Shown here: positions 25,601 through 37,600 of the stretch, piece after piece | How positions within the stretch are numbered: position 1 is the stretch's first letter | Layout: every line of letters starts with the position of its first letter | Source of the DNA: CAWGXZ01 sp963826695 | Lineage (GTDB): Bacteria > Pseudomonadota > Gammaproteobacteria > Burkholderiales > Burkholderiaceae_C | NCBI GenBank assembly: GCA_963826695.1 | Contig: CAWGXZ010000004.1 | Location: forward strand, 1,302,001 to 1,366,000 | Reading direction: 5' to 3' | DNA: 64,000 nucleotides | The notes under the pieces: generated by a model | Seen by the model: only the letters and a program-made list of their open reading frames with translations | The model's database searches: none | Told to the model about the DNA's origin: nothing | Translations under genes and position numbers: made by a program

Positions 25601-28600
25601 AGCTGAAGGTGTCGCTGCCGTTCCAGTTCGGGTTCGGCGTGTAGCGGAAGCTGCCGTCCGCGGCGAGCGTGACGCTGCCCTGGGCAGGGCCGCTGACGAG
25701 GCTGGCGGTGATCGCGGCACCCTCCGGGTCACGGTCGTTGGCGAGCACGCCGCTGGCCGGATCGACCACCAGCACGCCGTCCTCGGCGAGGCCGTAGCTT
25801 TCGACCGCCGTCGTCGGCGCCTCGTCGACGTCGGCGACGCTGACGCGCAGCGCCGTGTCGCGGGTGCCGCCGACACCGTCGCTGACGCGCACCGTGACAA
25901 GGTAGACGTTGTCGCGATCGGTGTCGGCTGCGGCTTCGAAGTCGGGCGCTGCGACGAAGACCAGCCGGTTCGACGCGTCGACCGCGAACCGCGCCGCGTC
26001 GGCACCGCCGACGATGGCGAAGGTCGGCACCTGGCCGTCGGGATCGGTTGCGGTGAGGGTCTGCACCACGGCCAGGTTCTCGTCCACGGTGACGAGCGAA
26101 GGCGAGGTGAGGGTCGGCGGCGTGTTCGGCGGTGGCGTGCCGACGACGGTGAGTGCGCCGATGTTGGTGCCGGTGGCGATGCCGAGGTCGCTGCCCCTGA
26201 ACAGCATCGTGCCGGTCGCAGCCGTCGCCGGCGCGGCGTCGAGCATCGTCTTGGTGACGCCGAGCGCGATGACGTCGTACGGCGTCTGGGCGACGCCGGC
26301 GACGGTGTTGCTGCCGTTGATCGACATCAGCAGCGTGCCCGCTGGCAGCGTGTTGTCGTTGAAGGCGGTCGGCTGCGCGAGCAGGTGCAGGCCCTGCACC
26401 TGGCTGGCGGCGTTGCCCAGCGTGGCGCCCAAGAGCAGCAGCTGGCTGTCGCTGGTCTTGGTGGCCGCGCCGATGCCGGTGCCCGTGGCCGTGAACGCGT
26501 AGACGTTCATGTGCTCGGCCGCCGTCGAATGCCCGACCAGGAAGGTGCCTGCGGTGAGCAGCGTGCCGCCGACCAGGGTGTCGCGCTCGACCAGCGTCAC
26601 GGCGTGCACGTTGTAGGCGGTCGGGCCCAACTTCACGCCGTTGTCGAACAGCATGCTGTAGGTGCCCGCGCTGTAGTTGCCGGCGACCGTGGGCCTGAAC
26701 ACGGCGATGTCCTGTCGGTCGAAGGTGGTGCCGTTGAGCGTGACGGTCGCAGGGGCCGCACCCGGGTCGAGTACGACGAGCAGATCGCCTGCATTCAGGA
26801 CGGTGGTCTGGTTGGGCGCCACGCCGATGGTGATGCCGCTTTGCACGTAATGCAGGCCGCGCAGTGGCACCGGCGGGGTGTAGCCCGGCAGCACGGCGAT
26901 GGTGCCGGCGGTGGTGCCACCATTGAGGGTGTAGCGGTCGCCCGCGTCGCCGAATTGCGCGATCTGGCCCGCGCTCCAGCTGGTGCCGCCGCCCGACGAG
27001 GCGCCGGCCGTCGAGAACCACAGCGTGCCCGAATTGACCCCTGCGACGCCCGCCACGTCGGTCACGGTCACGGCAATGGCCTGCGTGCTGAAGGCGCCAC
27101 CCGGGTCGGATGCGCGCACGACGACGTCGTAGACGTTGTCGGCGCCCGCATCGGCCGGCAGCTCGAAATTGGGCGCGGTGACGAACGAGAAGGCGCCGCT
27201 CGTCGGATCGAGTGCGAACCGCGCCGCATCCGCGCCGCCAACGATCTGGTAGCTGATCGCGGCGCCTTCCGGATCGACCGCAGTCATCCCCGGCAGCGTC
27301 GCGGCGTTCTCGGCCAGGCTGATGGCCGCGGTGCTGCCGCCGCCCAGGCTGGTGATTCGCGGGGCGTAGTTGAAGGGCGCGACGTCGATGCGCAGGCTGC
27401 GCACCGCCGGATCGGTGTCGACGCCGCCGCCGGCGGTACCGCCGTTGTCGGCGACCTGGTAGCCGAGCGTGGCATAGCCGCTGCCCTTTGCAAAAGGCGC
27501 GGAGGCATAGACCAGGCGACCGGCGGTGAGGTCGGCCGCGGTGACGAACTGTCCGGCGGTGACCGCTGCGCCGCCGAGCTTCAGCGTTCCCGCCGTCGGC
27601 AGCGCGGCGATGCGCACACCGGCGAAGGCATTGGCAGGACTGTCGGCCGGGTCGGTAAAGCCGAAGTCGGCGGCACCGATCGTGCGCGGCGTGTTTTCGA
27701 CAGCACCGAGGACGGTCGCGGTGCCGACCGGCGCGTCGTTGACCGGTGTCACCGTGATCGTCGCCACCGCCGCGGCCGAATACAGCGAACCGTCGAAGGC
27801 GCGGTAGCTGAAGCTGTCGCTGCCGGCGAAGTTCGCGTTCGGCGTGTAGCTGAAGCTGCCGCCGACCGACAGCGAGAGCGTGCCCTTCGAGGGCCCCGCC
27901 AGCAGTTCCGCGCTGAGCGGATCGGAGTTCGGGTCGCTGTCGTTGGCGAGCACGCCGGCACCGCCGACGCTCAGCGTGCCGTCCTCGCCCACCGACCAGG
28001 CATCGGCCTGCGCGACCGGTGCCAGGTTGCCGACGTTGTAGCGCAGCGAGGCCACGGCGACGTTCGAGGTGTAGACGCCGTCGAAGGCGCTGACGCTGAT
28101 CGTCCGGGTGGCCGGGTTCGGCGTCGCCGTGGTGTTGTTGTAGGTGAGGGTGCGCAGCACCTTCTGGTAGTTCAGCGGCGAGCTGCTGCCGGTCAGCGAG
28201 AGCACGCCGGTCGCCGCGTTGTAGCTGGCGATGATCGGCGTGCCACCGGTGTTGACCGCCAGCGTCTCACGCCCGGCATCGAGCAGGTTGTCGATTCGCA
28301 GCGGTCATCGACGCCAGGTTGCCCGAGCTGCTGTCGACCACGGTGGCATCGGTGCCGACCGCGATGACGGCCGTGCCCGGCGTGTAGGTGCCGGCGTAGC
28401 CCGCACCACCCGCCCCGGAGCTGTTGTCGGCGTCGAGGTCGATCACCGGCGGCTTGCCGACGACGATGTCCAGCGTCGCGGTGGTGGTCAGTGCGCCGCC
28501 GGTGCCGGCGTTGCCCTCGTCGTTGACGTCGACGCGGATCGACGCCACGCCGTTGAAGCCGGTCGTCGGCGTGAAGCGCAGCCCGTCGAGCGCCGCATTG

Positions 28601-31600
28601 ATGAACGCAGTGCTGCCGCGCATCGTGACCAGGGTGTCGCCTCGGCCACTGCCGGCACTGAAGGCGAGTTCGTCGCCCCGCGCCATGCGCTGGCGGGCGA
28701 TTCCGGTGCCGCTGCCGTCCTGCGCATCGCCGGTCCAGGCGACGACGTAGCGGCCGTCGGCGCCGATGCCCACCGCCGGCAGCACCTGGTCGCCCGCGGT
28801 GGTGGTGTTCACGTCCACCTGGCCGTCGATGCGGCTGCCGTCGGCGCGGAACAGCTGCGCCTGCACGCCCTCGTTGTTGGCGTCGGGGCCCTGCCAGACG
28901 ATGGCGAACACGCCGCTGTCGCTGATGGCGACATCGGGAGCGGTCTGGTTGCCGCTCACCAGGGTGTTGACGTGCAGCTCGCCGCCCGCCGCCTGGCCGG
29001 CGGCGTCGAAGCGCTGCGCATAGATTCCGCTCCCGATGCCGCCACCGCCCTCGGTGCCCTGCCAGGCCACGACGAACTCGCCGCCCGGACGCATGGCGAC
29101 GCTGGGCAGCGTCTGCGCGTCGAGCGTCGCGGTGTTGACCTGGCGCTCGAAGCCGAGCGGGCTGCCGTCGGCGGCGAAGCGGCGGGCATAGATGCCGTCG
29201 CCGTCGCCGTCCGGCCCTTGCCAGACGACGACCAGGTTGCCGGCCGCATCCATGGCCACGTCGGGCGCGCGCTGGTTGCCCGCCGTCACCGTGTTGACCG
29301 AGAACTGCTCGCCGAGCGGCTCGCCGGCGGCGTCGTAGACCCTCGCCTGGATGCCGATGCCGTCGCCGTCGCTGCTTTCCCAGGCGACGACGAAGGCGCC
29401 GCTGTCGGTGATGGCGACCGACGGCGCAAGCTGCGCCCCTTCGACGGTGGTGTTGACCAGCATTTCGGCGCCGACGGGCTGTCCGCTGGCACCGAAGCGC
29501 TGGGCGTAGATGCCCTCGCTGCTGCCATCCTGGTTGTCGCTGACCCAGGCGACGACGAACGCGCCATTGCGGTTGACGGCCACCGCCGGGTTGCCCTGGT
29601 TGCCCGGGGTCCAGGTGTTGATGCGGAATTCGCTGCCGACCGGGCGGTCGAGATCGTCATAGCGCTGGCCATGGACGCTGGTGCCGCTCGCATCCTGGCC
29701 GTTGCTGCGCCAGACGACGACATAGCCGCCGCCCGGCTGCATGGCGATGGCCGCGCTGTCCTGCGCCATGGCGGCATAGCTGTTCACCGTCGATTCGCGA
29801 CCGATCGTCGGGCTGAGGCTCACCGTGCCGCCGCTCACGGTCAGGGTGACGGTGATCGGCGCGGTGCCCGCGTCGTCGACGACCTGTACCGCGCCGGTGG
29901 TCGTCAACGACAGCGCGATCGGTACGTCCTGGGCGGTGACCGGCGGGTTGGGCAGCAGCACCGACGGTGCGCTGTTGGTCGCGTTCGGCGCCACCGTGAC
30001 GCGGGCGGTGCGCGCGTCGACCAGCGCACCGCCGCTGCCGGCGTTGCCCTGGTCGTCGACGCGGACCTGCACGTCGACTTCGCCGGTGTAGCCGGTGGGC
30101 AGGTTCACCCGCAGCCCATCCATCGCCGTGGCGATGTTGGCGAGGGTGGCGGTGAAACTCATCGTCGCGTCGCCGGTGCCGGTGCCGGTGACCAGGGTCA
30201 CCCGGCCGGGATCGCCGAGGCTGAGCGTTCCGGTCGATGCCGACAGGGTGACGAGCAGCCGCGCGTTGGCGGCATCGGCGTCGGCGATGGCGATGGCAGT
30301 GCCCGCCGCGCTGGAAAACACGACTGCGGTGCCTTCGGTCACCGTGCGCGGCGCGGGCACGGTGATGGTGGGCGCATCGTTGACCGGCGTCACGGTCACG
30401 TTCACCGAACGGGAGCTCGTGCGCGCCGCACCGCCGCTGTTGCCGAGGTCGTTGACCGATACGGTGAGCCGCGCCGCGCCGTCGAAATCGCGAGCCGGCG
30501 TATAGACCATGCCGTTCAGCGCGTCGTTGACCAGCTCGAGCGGCGCGGTGAAGGTCAACGTCGCATCGTCGATGCCGTCGCCGGCGCTGAAGACCAGTTC
30601 GCGCGGATCGAAGAAGCCTTGCCCGAAGACGCCCAGGCCGCTGCCGTCCTGCGCCTCGCTGGTCCATACCGCCATGAATCGCCCCCGGTCGCCGTACGAG
30701 ACCGAGGGCGCGATCTGTTTGCGTGCGGTGGTCGAGTTGACGAGGAATTCGCCGCCGGCGAAGGTGCCATCGGCGTCGTAGCGCCGGGCATAGATGCCCT
30801 CGTCGTGGTCGGGATGATCCTGGTTCTTCGACTGCCAGGCGATGACGAAGTCGCCCGCCGCGTTCATCGCCACCGACGGGCGGGTCTGCTGGTCGGGCAT
30901 CCGGACATTGGCCCGGAACTGCGGGCCGTTCGTCGTCCCGCCGGCGTCGTAGCGCTGCGCATAGATGCCGAAGTCGTTCGAGGTGTAGTCGCCCTGGCCC
31001 TGCCAGGCGATGACGAAGGCGCCGGCGTCGGACATCGCGATGGCCGGTGCGGTCTGGTCCTTGAAGGTGATGGTGTTGACGCGGAACTCGGCGCCGAGCG
31101 TCGCACCGCTGGCGGCATAGCGCTGCGCATAGATGCCCCAGCCGTCACCGTCCTGGTCCTCGCTCTGCCAGGCGACGACGAAGCCGCCGCTGGCGTCCAT
31201 GGCGACGGCCGGGGTGGTCTGCTGCTTGACGACCGTCGTGTTGACCCGGAACTCGCTGCCCTGCGCCACGCCGCTGGCGCTGTAGCGCTGTCCGTAGATG
31301 CCGGAACGATCGCCGTCCTGGCCATCGCTCTGCCAGACGACGACGAAGTTGCCGGCGGCATCCATGGCGATGTCGGCCACCGACTGGTTGCCGGCGGTGC
31401 GCGTGTTGACGCGCAGCTCGCCGCCCAGCGCCGCGCCGCTGGCGGCATAGCGCTGCAGGTAGATGCCCGTGCCGGCGCCGTCCGCGCTCTGCCAGACGAC
31501 GGCGAAGCCGCCGCTGGCGTCGGTCGCCACGGCCGGCGCGGTCTGGTCGCCGTCGGTCGTGGTGTTGACCCGGAACTCGGGTGCCAGCGCGATCCGGTTC

Positions 31601-34600
31601 GCATCGAACTGCTGCGCGTAGATGCCCTGGCCGCTGCCGTCCTGCCCCGCGCTCTGCCAGACGACGACATACGCGCCGCTCGAGGTCATCGCCACCCGCG
31701 CCGCCTGCTGGTCGCCGACGACGGTGCTCGTTACCTGGTACTCCGGGCCGGTGCTGTTGGCCAGCGTGAGGGTTCCGCCGGTCATGGTCAGCGTCACCTG
31801 CACCGGGTTGCCGCCGGCATCGTCGACGACCGTGATGAGCCGGTTGGTCGCCTGCGAGAAGACCAGCGGCACCTCCTCCGCGGTGGTCGGCGCCGCCGGC
31901 AGGGTGATCACCGGCGCGTCGTTGTTGGCGTCCGGCCGCACGTCGATGCGCAGCACGTCGCGGTCGCCGAGGCCGCCGCCGGCGCCGCTGTTGCCGAGGT
32001 CGTTCGACAGCAGCTCGATGCTCGCCGGACCGGCGTAGCCCGCTGTCGGCGTGAAGACCAGTCCGTCGAGTGCAAGGTTGATGTCGACCAGCTTGCCACG
32101 GAAGGTCAGGCGGGTCTCGCCGCCTCTGCCGGTGCCGGCGCTGAAGCTCAGGTTGTTGGTCCGGGCGAGCGCGAGCGTGCCGTTGTTTGCGATGAGCGTC
32201 AGCTCTTCGGTGCCGACGCCGCTGTCGACGTCGGCAAGGAACAGCCGGTTGCCTTTGGCCGTCGACAGCGTGAGCACGTTGCCCTCGACGACGCTTTGCG
32301 CGGCCGGCAACTGGTTGACCGGCGCGTCGTTGACCGCAGCGAAGGTGAGCGCGACCGTGCCGGAGGCGCCGAGCGGGCCGCCGCCAACGTTGCCGAGATC
32401 GTCGACGGCGACGCTGAGGAGGTCGCTGCCGATGTAGTCGGCGTTCGGTCGGTAGCGCAGGCCCTCGAGCGCCGCGTTCAGGTCGGCGACGCGCCCGCGC
32501 ACCACCAGCGTGGCGCCGCCGTCGGCGCCGCTGACCACGCTGAGTCCGGTCGTCGTCGCCAGCTTGATCGTGCCGTTGGTCGCCGACAGGCTGAGCTGCA
32601 GCGGTTGCGGATCGGCGTCGCGATCGGCAAGGCTGATCGCGTTGCCGCCCGCGGCCGAGAAAACGATCGCCACGTCCTCGTCGCTGGCTTGCGCACCGGG
32701 CACGGTCAGCGTCGGGGCGTCGTTGACCGGGCTGACATTGATGGTCAACGCGCCGTTGGCGACGAGCGCGGCACCGCCGCCGTTGCCGAGGTCGTCGACA
32801 CGCACGCGAAGCGTGTCGCTGCCCCAGAAGTCGGGCCGCGGCGTGTAGCGAAGCTCGCCCAGGGCTTCGTTGAGGTCGGCGACGCCGCCGCGCACCGTGA
32901 AGCTCGGGTCGTCGAGGCCGTCACCCGCGACGAAGACGACCGAACCAGGCGCCTTCAACCGCTGGGCAAAGACGCCCCAGCTGTTGCCGTCCTGGTTCTG
33001 GCTTTGCCAGACAGCGGCGATGCGGGCGCTGGCGTCCATGCCGATCGAAGGCGCCTCCTGTGCGCCGGCGGTGAAGCTGTTGACGCGCGTTTCGCCACCG
33101 AGCGCGGCGCCATCGGCAGCGAAGCCTTGCAGGTAGACGCCGGTCAGGGGATCGCCGGCCTGGCCCTCGCTGGCCCAGCCGACCGCGAACCGGCCGTCGG
33201 CGGCCAGCGCGACCGCCGGCTGTGTCTGCTCGCCGGCCACCGTGGTGTTGGCGCGGAGTTCCGGTCCGACCGGCGTGCCGCTGCTGCTGTAGCGCTGAAC
33301 GTAGATGCCGAAGAGCCCGTCGCCGGGATTGTCCTGACCCTTGCTCTGCCAGGCGACGACAAAGTCGCCGCCCGCATTGATCGCGACCGCTGGCGCCTCC
33401 TGGTCCGAGGCGGTGGTGGTGTTGACGCGGAATTCGCTGCCGACCTTGGCCGCCGTCGACGAGTAGCGCTGGCCCTGCACGCTCGAGCCGCTGCCGTCCT
33501 GGCCGTTCGAGGCCCAGACGATGACGAACTCGCCGGTCGCCGCGTTGCGGGCGATGGCCGGCGCGGTCTGCGCGTTGAGCGTGGTCGAGTTGACGAGGAA
33601 CTCGTTGCCGATGTTGCCGAGCGTGATGTTGAAGCGCCGCGCATAGATGCCCTCGCGGGCGTCGGCGTTGTCCTGCCCGCGCGACTGCCAGGCGATGACG
33701 ATCTCGCCGGTGTTGGCGATGGCCACGGCCGGCGCCTTCTGGTCGTCGGCCGACGTGTTGCTAATGCGCTTCGCAGCGGCCAGCGCGGTCCCGTCGGCGG
33801 CGAAGGTGCGCGCGTACACATCCCAGCCGGTGCCGCCGACCGCCGGGTCGTTGCTCTGCCAGGCAACCACGAAGCGCCCGCTCGAGTCGATGGCCACCGT
33901 CGGCAGGGTCTGGTCGTCGAGCGTGAGCGTGTTGACCGCGATCTCGCCGCTGCGCGCGCTGCCGTCGGCGTTGAAGATGCGCGCGAAGATGCCGAACTTG
34001 CTGCCGTCTTGGTTGTTGCTCTGCCACACGACCACGTAGTGGCCGTCCGCGGCGACGGCAATGCGCGGCGACTGCTGGTGGCTCGCCGTGGTCAGGTTCA
34101 CCTGCTGCTCGGCGCCGATGAGTGGCGTGAGGCTGAGCGTGCCCTGGTCGACGCTCAGCGTCAGCTCGATCGTGCTGGCGTCGGCGTCGGCAATGCTCAA
34201 TGCGTTGCCCGTGGCACCCCCGAGCACCAGGGTGGAGTCCTCGAGCACCGTTTGTGCAGCCGGCAGCGTGATCGACGGTGCGTCGTTCACCGGCCGCACG
34301 TCGATGTCCATGCGCCGCGGCGTCGGGTCGGTGTCGATGCCGCCGTTGGCATTGCCGCCGCTGTCGCGCACCTGGAAGGTGAAGCCGGCCAGGCCGTTGC
34401 CGTTGGCGTTGGCCGGCGGCGTGTAGACCAGACGGCCGGCGGCGATGTCGGTGGTGGTCACTGAGGCCCCGGCCACCACCGGCGTGCCGGCCAGCCGCAA
34501 CGCGCCGACCACGGGCACGGTGGTGATGCGCACCGACGCGAAGGTGTCGGCCGGCGCGTCGTTAAGGTCGCTGTAGCCGAAGTCGGCCACGGCGAAGGTG

Positions 34601-37600
34601 TAGGCGCCGTCCTCGTCGATCACGACGCGCCGGTCGGTGCCGGCAGGCGCGTCGTTGACGGAAAGCACGTCGAACCGCAGGGTGTTCGTCGCCGCCGCGG
34701 TGTCGACGCCGCCGTTGGCGGTGCCGCCGTCGTCGCGCACGCGGAAGACGAGCGTGTCGGCGTTGCTGCCGAAGCGGTTCGCCACCGGCACATAGACCAG
34801 CCGGCCCGCCGCGATGTCGGTGGCGTTCACCACCGCCGCAGCCGCGACGGCGCTGCCGTTCAGCCGCAGGCTGCCCGCCGCGGGCGGCGTGACGATCGTT
34901 ACCGAGCCCAGCGCGTTGGCGGGCGAGTCGAGCGGATCGCGCAGGCCGAAGTCGGCGAGGCGCAAGGCGAGCGGCAAATCCTCGGAGAGCGTCAGCGTGG
35001 CATCGGTGCCCGACGGCGCGTCGTTGACCGACGTCACCGTGAGCAGGAAGCCGCTTGCCGTCTCCAGGCTGCCGTCGGAGACGTAGACGGTGATGGTCGC
35101 GCTGCCGGCCGCATTCGGCAGCGGCGTGACGGTGACCGTGCGGTTGCTGTCGCTGCCACCGAAGACGATGCCGGACGGCGCCACCAGCGCGGCGTTGCTC
35201 GAGGTCGCGCGCAGCGTCAGCGCGGCGGCGGCGCTCTGGCCATCGGAGACGGTGAAGGCGACCGGACCGGTGCTGCCGTCCTCGAGCACGCTGCGGCCGC
35301 CCAGCGCGCTGATCGTGGGCGCGGTGTTCTGGGTTTCGAAGGCACCGATGTCGGCGGTGCGGTAGCGCGGCAACCCGCGCTGGTCGGTGGCCGGTGCGCC
35401 GCTGCCGCCGGCGTCGAGCGCCGCCGACCCGCCCAGCAGCGCATGCGTCGGCGCATAGCCACCGTTGGCGGCGAGCGCCGCGATGCCGGCGCTCGCCGGG
35501 CGGATGTCGCCGGTGCCTGCGAGGCCGGCGCTGCCGTCGGTGTCGAGGTTCCAGCCGGCGGAGGTCTGCGCCAGGTTGGCGTTGCCACCGCTGTTGCCGG
35601 CGAGCAGGGTGTGCGACATCGTCAGCGCCCCGGAACCGACCGCCGAGTACACGCCACCGCCGATGTTGGAGGCGAGGGTCGCACTGGTGAGCGTCGAGCC
35701 CGGTGCGGCGAGGTACAGGCCGCCGCCGAGCGTGCCTGCGGTGTTGCCGCTGACGGTCAGGTTGGTGGCGCTGAATGCGCTGCCGGCATGAAGTCCGCCG
35801 CCGGTCTGCGTCGCGGTGTTGCCGCTGACGGTGACCCGGTCGAGCTGCAAGGGGCCGACGCTGTAGATGCCGCCACCGGCGCGTGCGCTGTTGCCATCGA
35901 TCCAGGCATCGGTCAGCGTGGCGGAGCCCTGCGTGCGCAGGGCACCGCCGTCCGTTCCCGCCGTGTTGCCGCTCATCGTGACACGCGTCGCAGACAGCGT
36001 GGCGTTGCTGAAGACGCCGCCCCCCGAGGCCTGTGCGATGTTGTTGCGGATGCTGCTGTCGGTCAATGTCAGCGTGCCCGCGGCCTGGTAGATGGCGCCG
36101 CCGCTGGTGGCGCTGTTGTTCTGCAGGACGACGTTGTTCAGCGACAGGTTGCCGCTGGTGACAAGGACCGCACCACCCTGGGCGACGTTGCTGCCGCCCT
36201 GGACGGTGAGGTCGCGCAGCGCGAGGCTGCCGCCGAGGAGGTGGAACACGCGATCGCCGGTGGCGAGGTTGCCCGCATCGATGAACGTCGTGCCGGCGCC
36301 TGCGCCGAGGATCGTGATGCTGTCGTTGACGTCGAGATCGCCGGACGCGTTGGCGTCTTCTGCCAGGCCGGTGAGCGTCAGGCTGTAGGTGCCGGCGGCC
36401 AGCACGATGGTGTCGGCACCGGCGCTGTTGCGGGCCTGGGTGATCGCCCAGCGCAGGGAGTTGTTGGTGCCGTCGGCCCGTCCCGGGGTGAGGTTGTAGG
36501 TGGCGAGCACCCCCTGCCAGGTCGACTGCAGCGCCTGGCTCGGCGCCAGCAGCGCCTCGATGACGCCGCCGGCGTGCTCGAGGATCCAGTCGCCGCCCTG
36601 CAGGGCGGCGCCGGTGGCGTCGTCGCTGGCGGCGACATCGGCGCCGGTCAGCGCGGCGAGCGTGTCGGCGAAGGCGATGCCCTCGGCGCTCGCGGCCACG
36701 TCGCAGCCGTAGAGCAGCAGGTCGGCGTCGTCGCCGAGCGACCCGGACCAGGCACCGACCTCCGCCGCCCGGGAGGCGAGCAGCGCAGCGTCGATGCGCG
36801 TGGCGCCGAGCTGCACGTAACCGTCGCCACCGTGGCTCACCAGGTGCACGGCCGTCAGACCCTCGTGCCCGGCAAGGGCGGCGCCGATCGCGGCAAGGCC
36901 GTCCTCGTCCGCGGCGACGAGGCGCACCTCGATCGCACGGCCGGCGTCACGCTGCGCCTGCAGGTCGGCGACGAGGCTTGCGGCGTCGGGCAGCGCGCCG
37001 TCGACGAAGGCGATCTCGCGCAGCCCGTCGGCGACGCGCGCCGCGTCGCCGACGGGCAAGGAGGCGGGCTTGGCCTCCACCACAGGCGCCGGCGCCTGCG
37101 TCTGTACCGGGCTGGCGAGCAGCGCGGCGAGGTCGCCCGACAACTGCACCGCAGCGTCGCCTTCGGCATGCAAGCGGACGCCGCCGAGGGCCGACAGCGC
37201 GTCGCCCCAGCCGGCGATGGCGTCGGCACGCGCGAACAACGCCTGCGCGTCGAGTGCAGCCCGGCCGAGCTGCAGCCCCTCGTTGCCGCCATGCGGCACC
37301 AGGTGCAGCCGCGTCACCCCGTTGCGGCCGGCAAGCGCGGCGGTGACGCGCTCGATGCCGTCCTCGTCGGCCGCCACCACCACCGTCTCGGCTCGGCCGG
37401 CGGGCGACGCATCGGCCAGCGGCGACCGCGCGTCGATGACGGCGATCTCCAGGCGCGTGCTGGCTGCCTCGGTCGCCGCCGCTTGCAGGCGCTGCTCGGC
37501 GACGAGCGGCGCGTCCAGGCCGGCCGGGACGAAGTCGGCTGAATGAAGGATGCGCTCCTCCATCGTCTCGACGACGGGGCGCGATGGACGTGGCCGTCGC

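Noticed and set aside
28231..34464. Plus-strand open frame of 2,077 codons
   Set aside because: It lies antisense to the propeller and Ig-like region. It shows low-complexity composition, no recognisable domain and no ribosome site.
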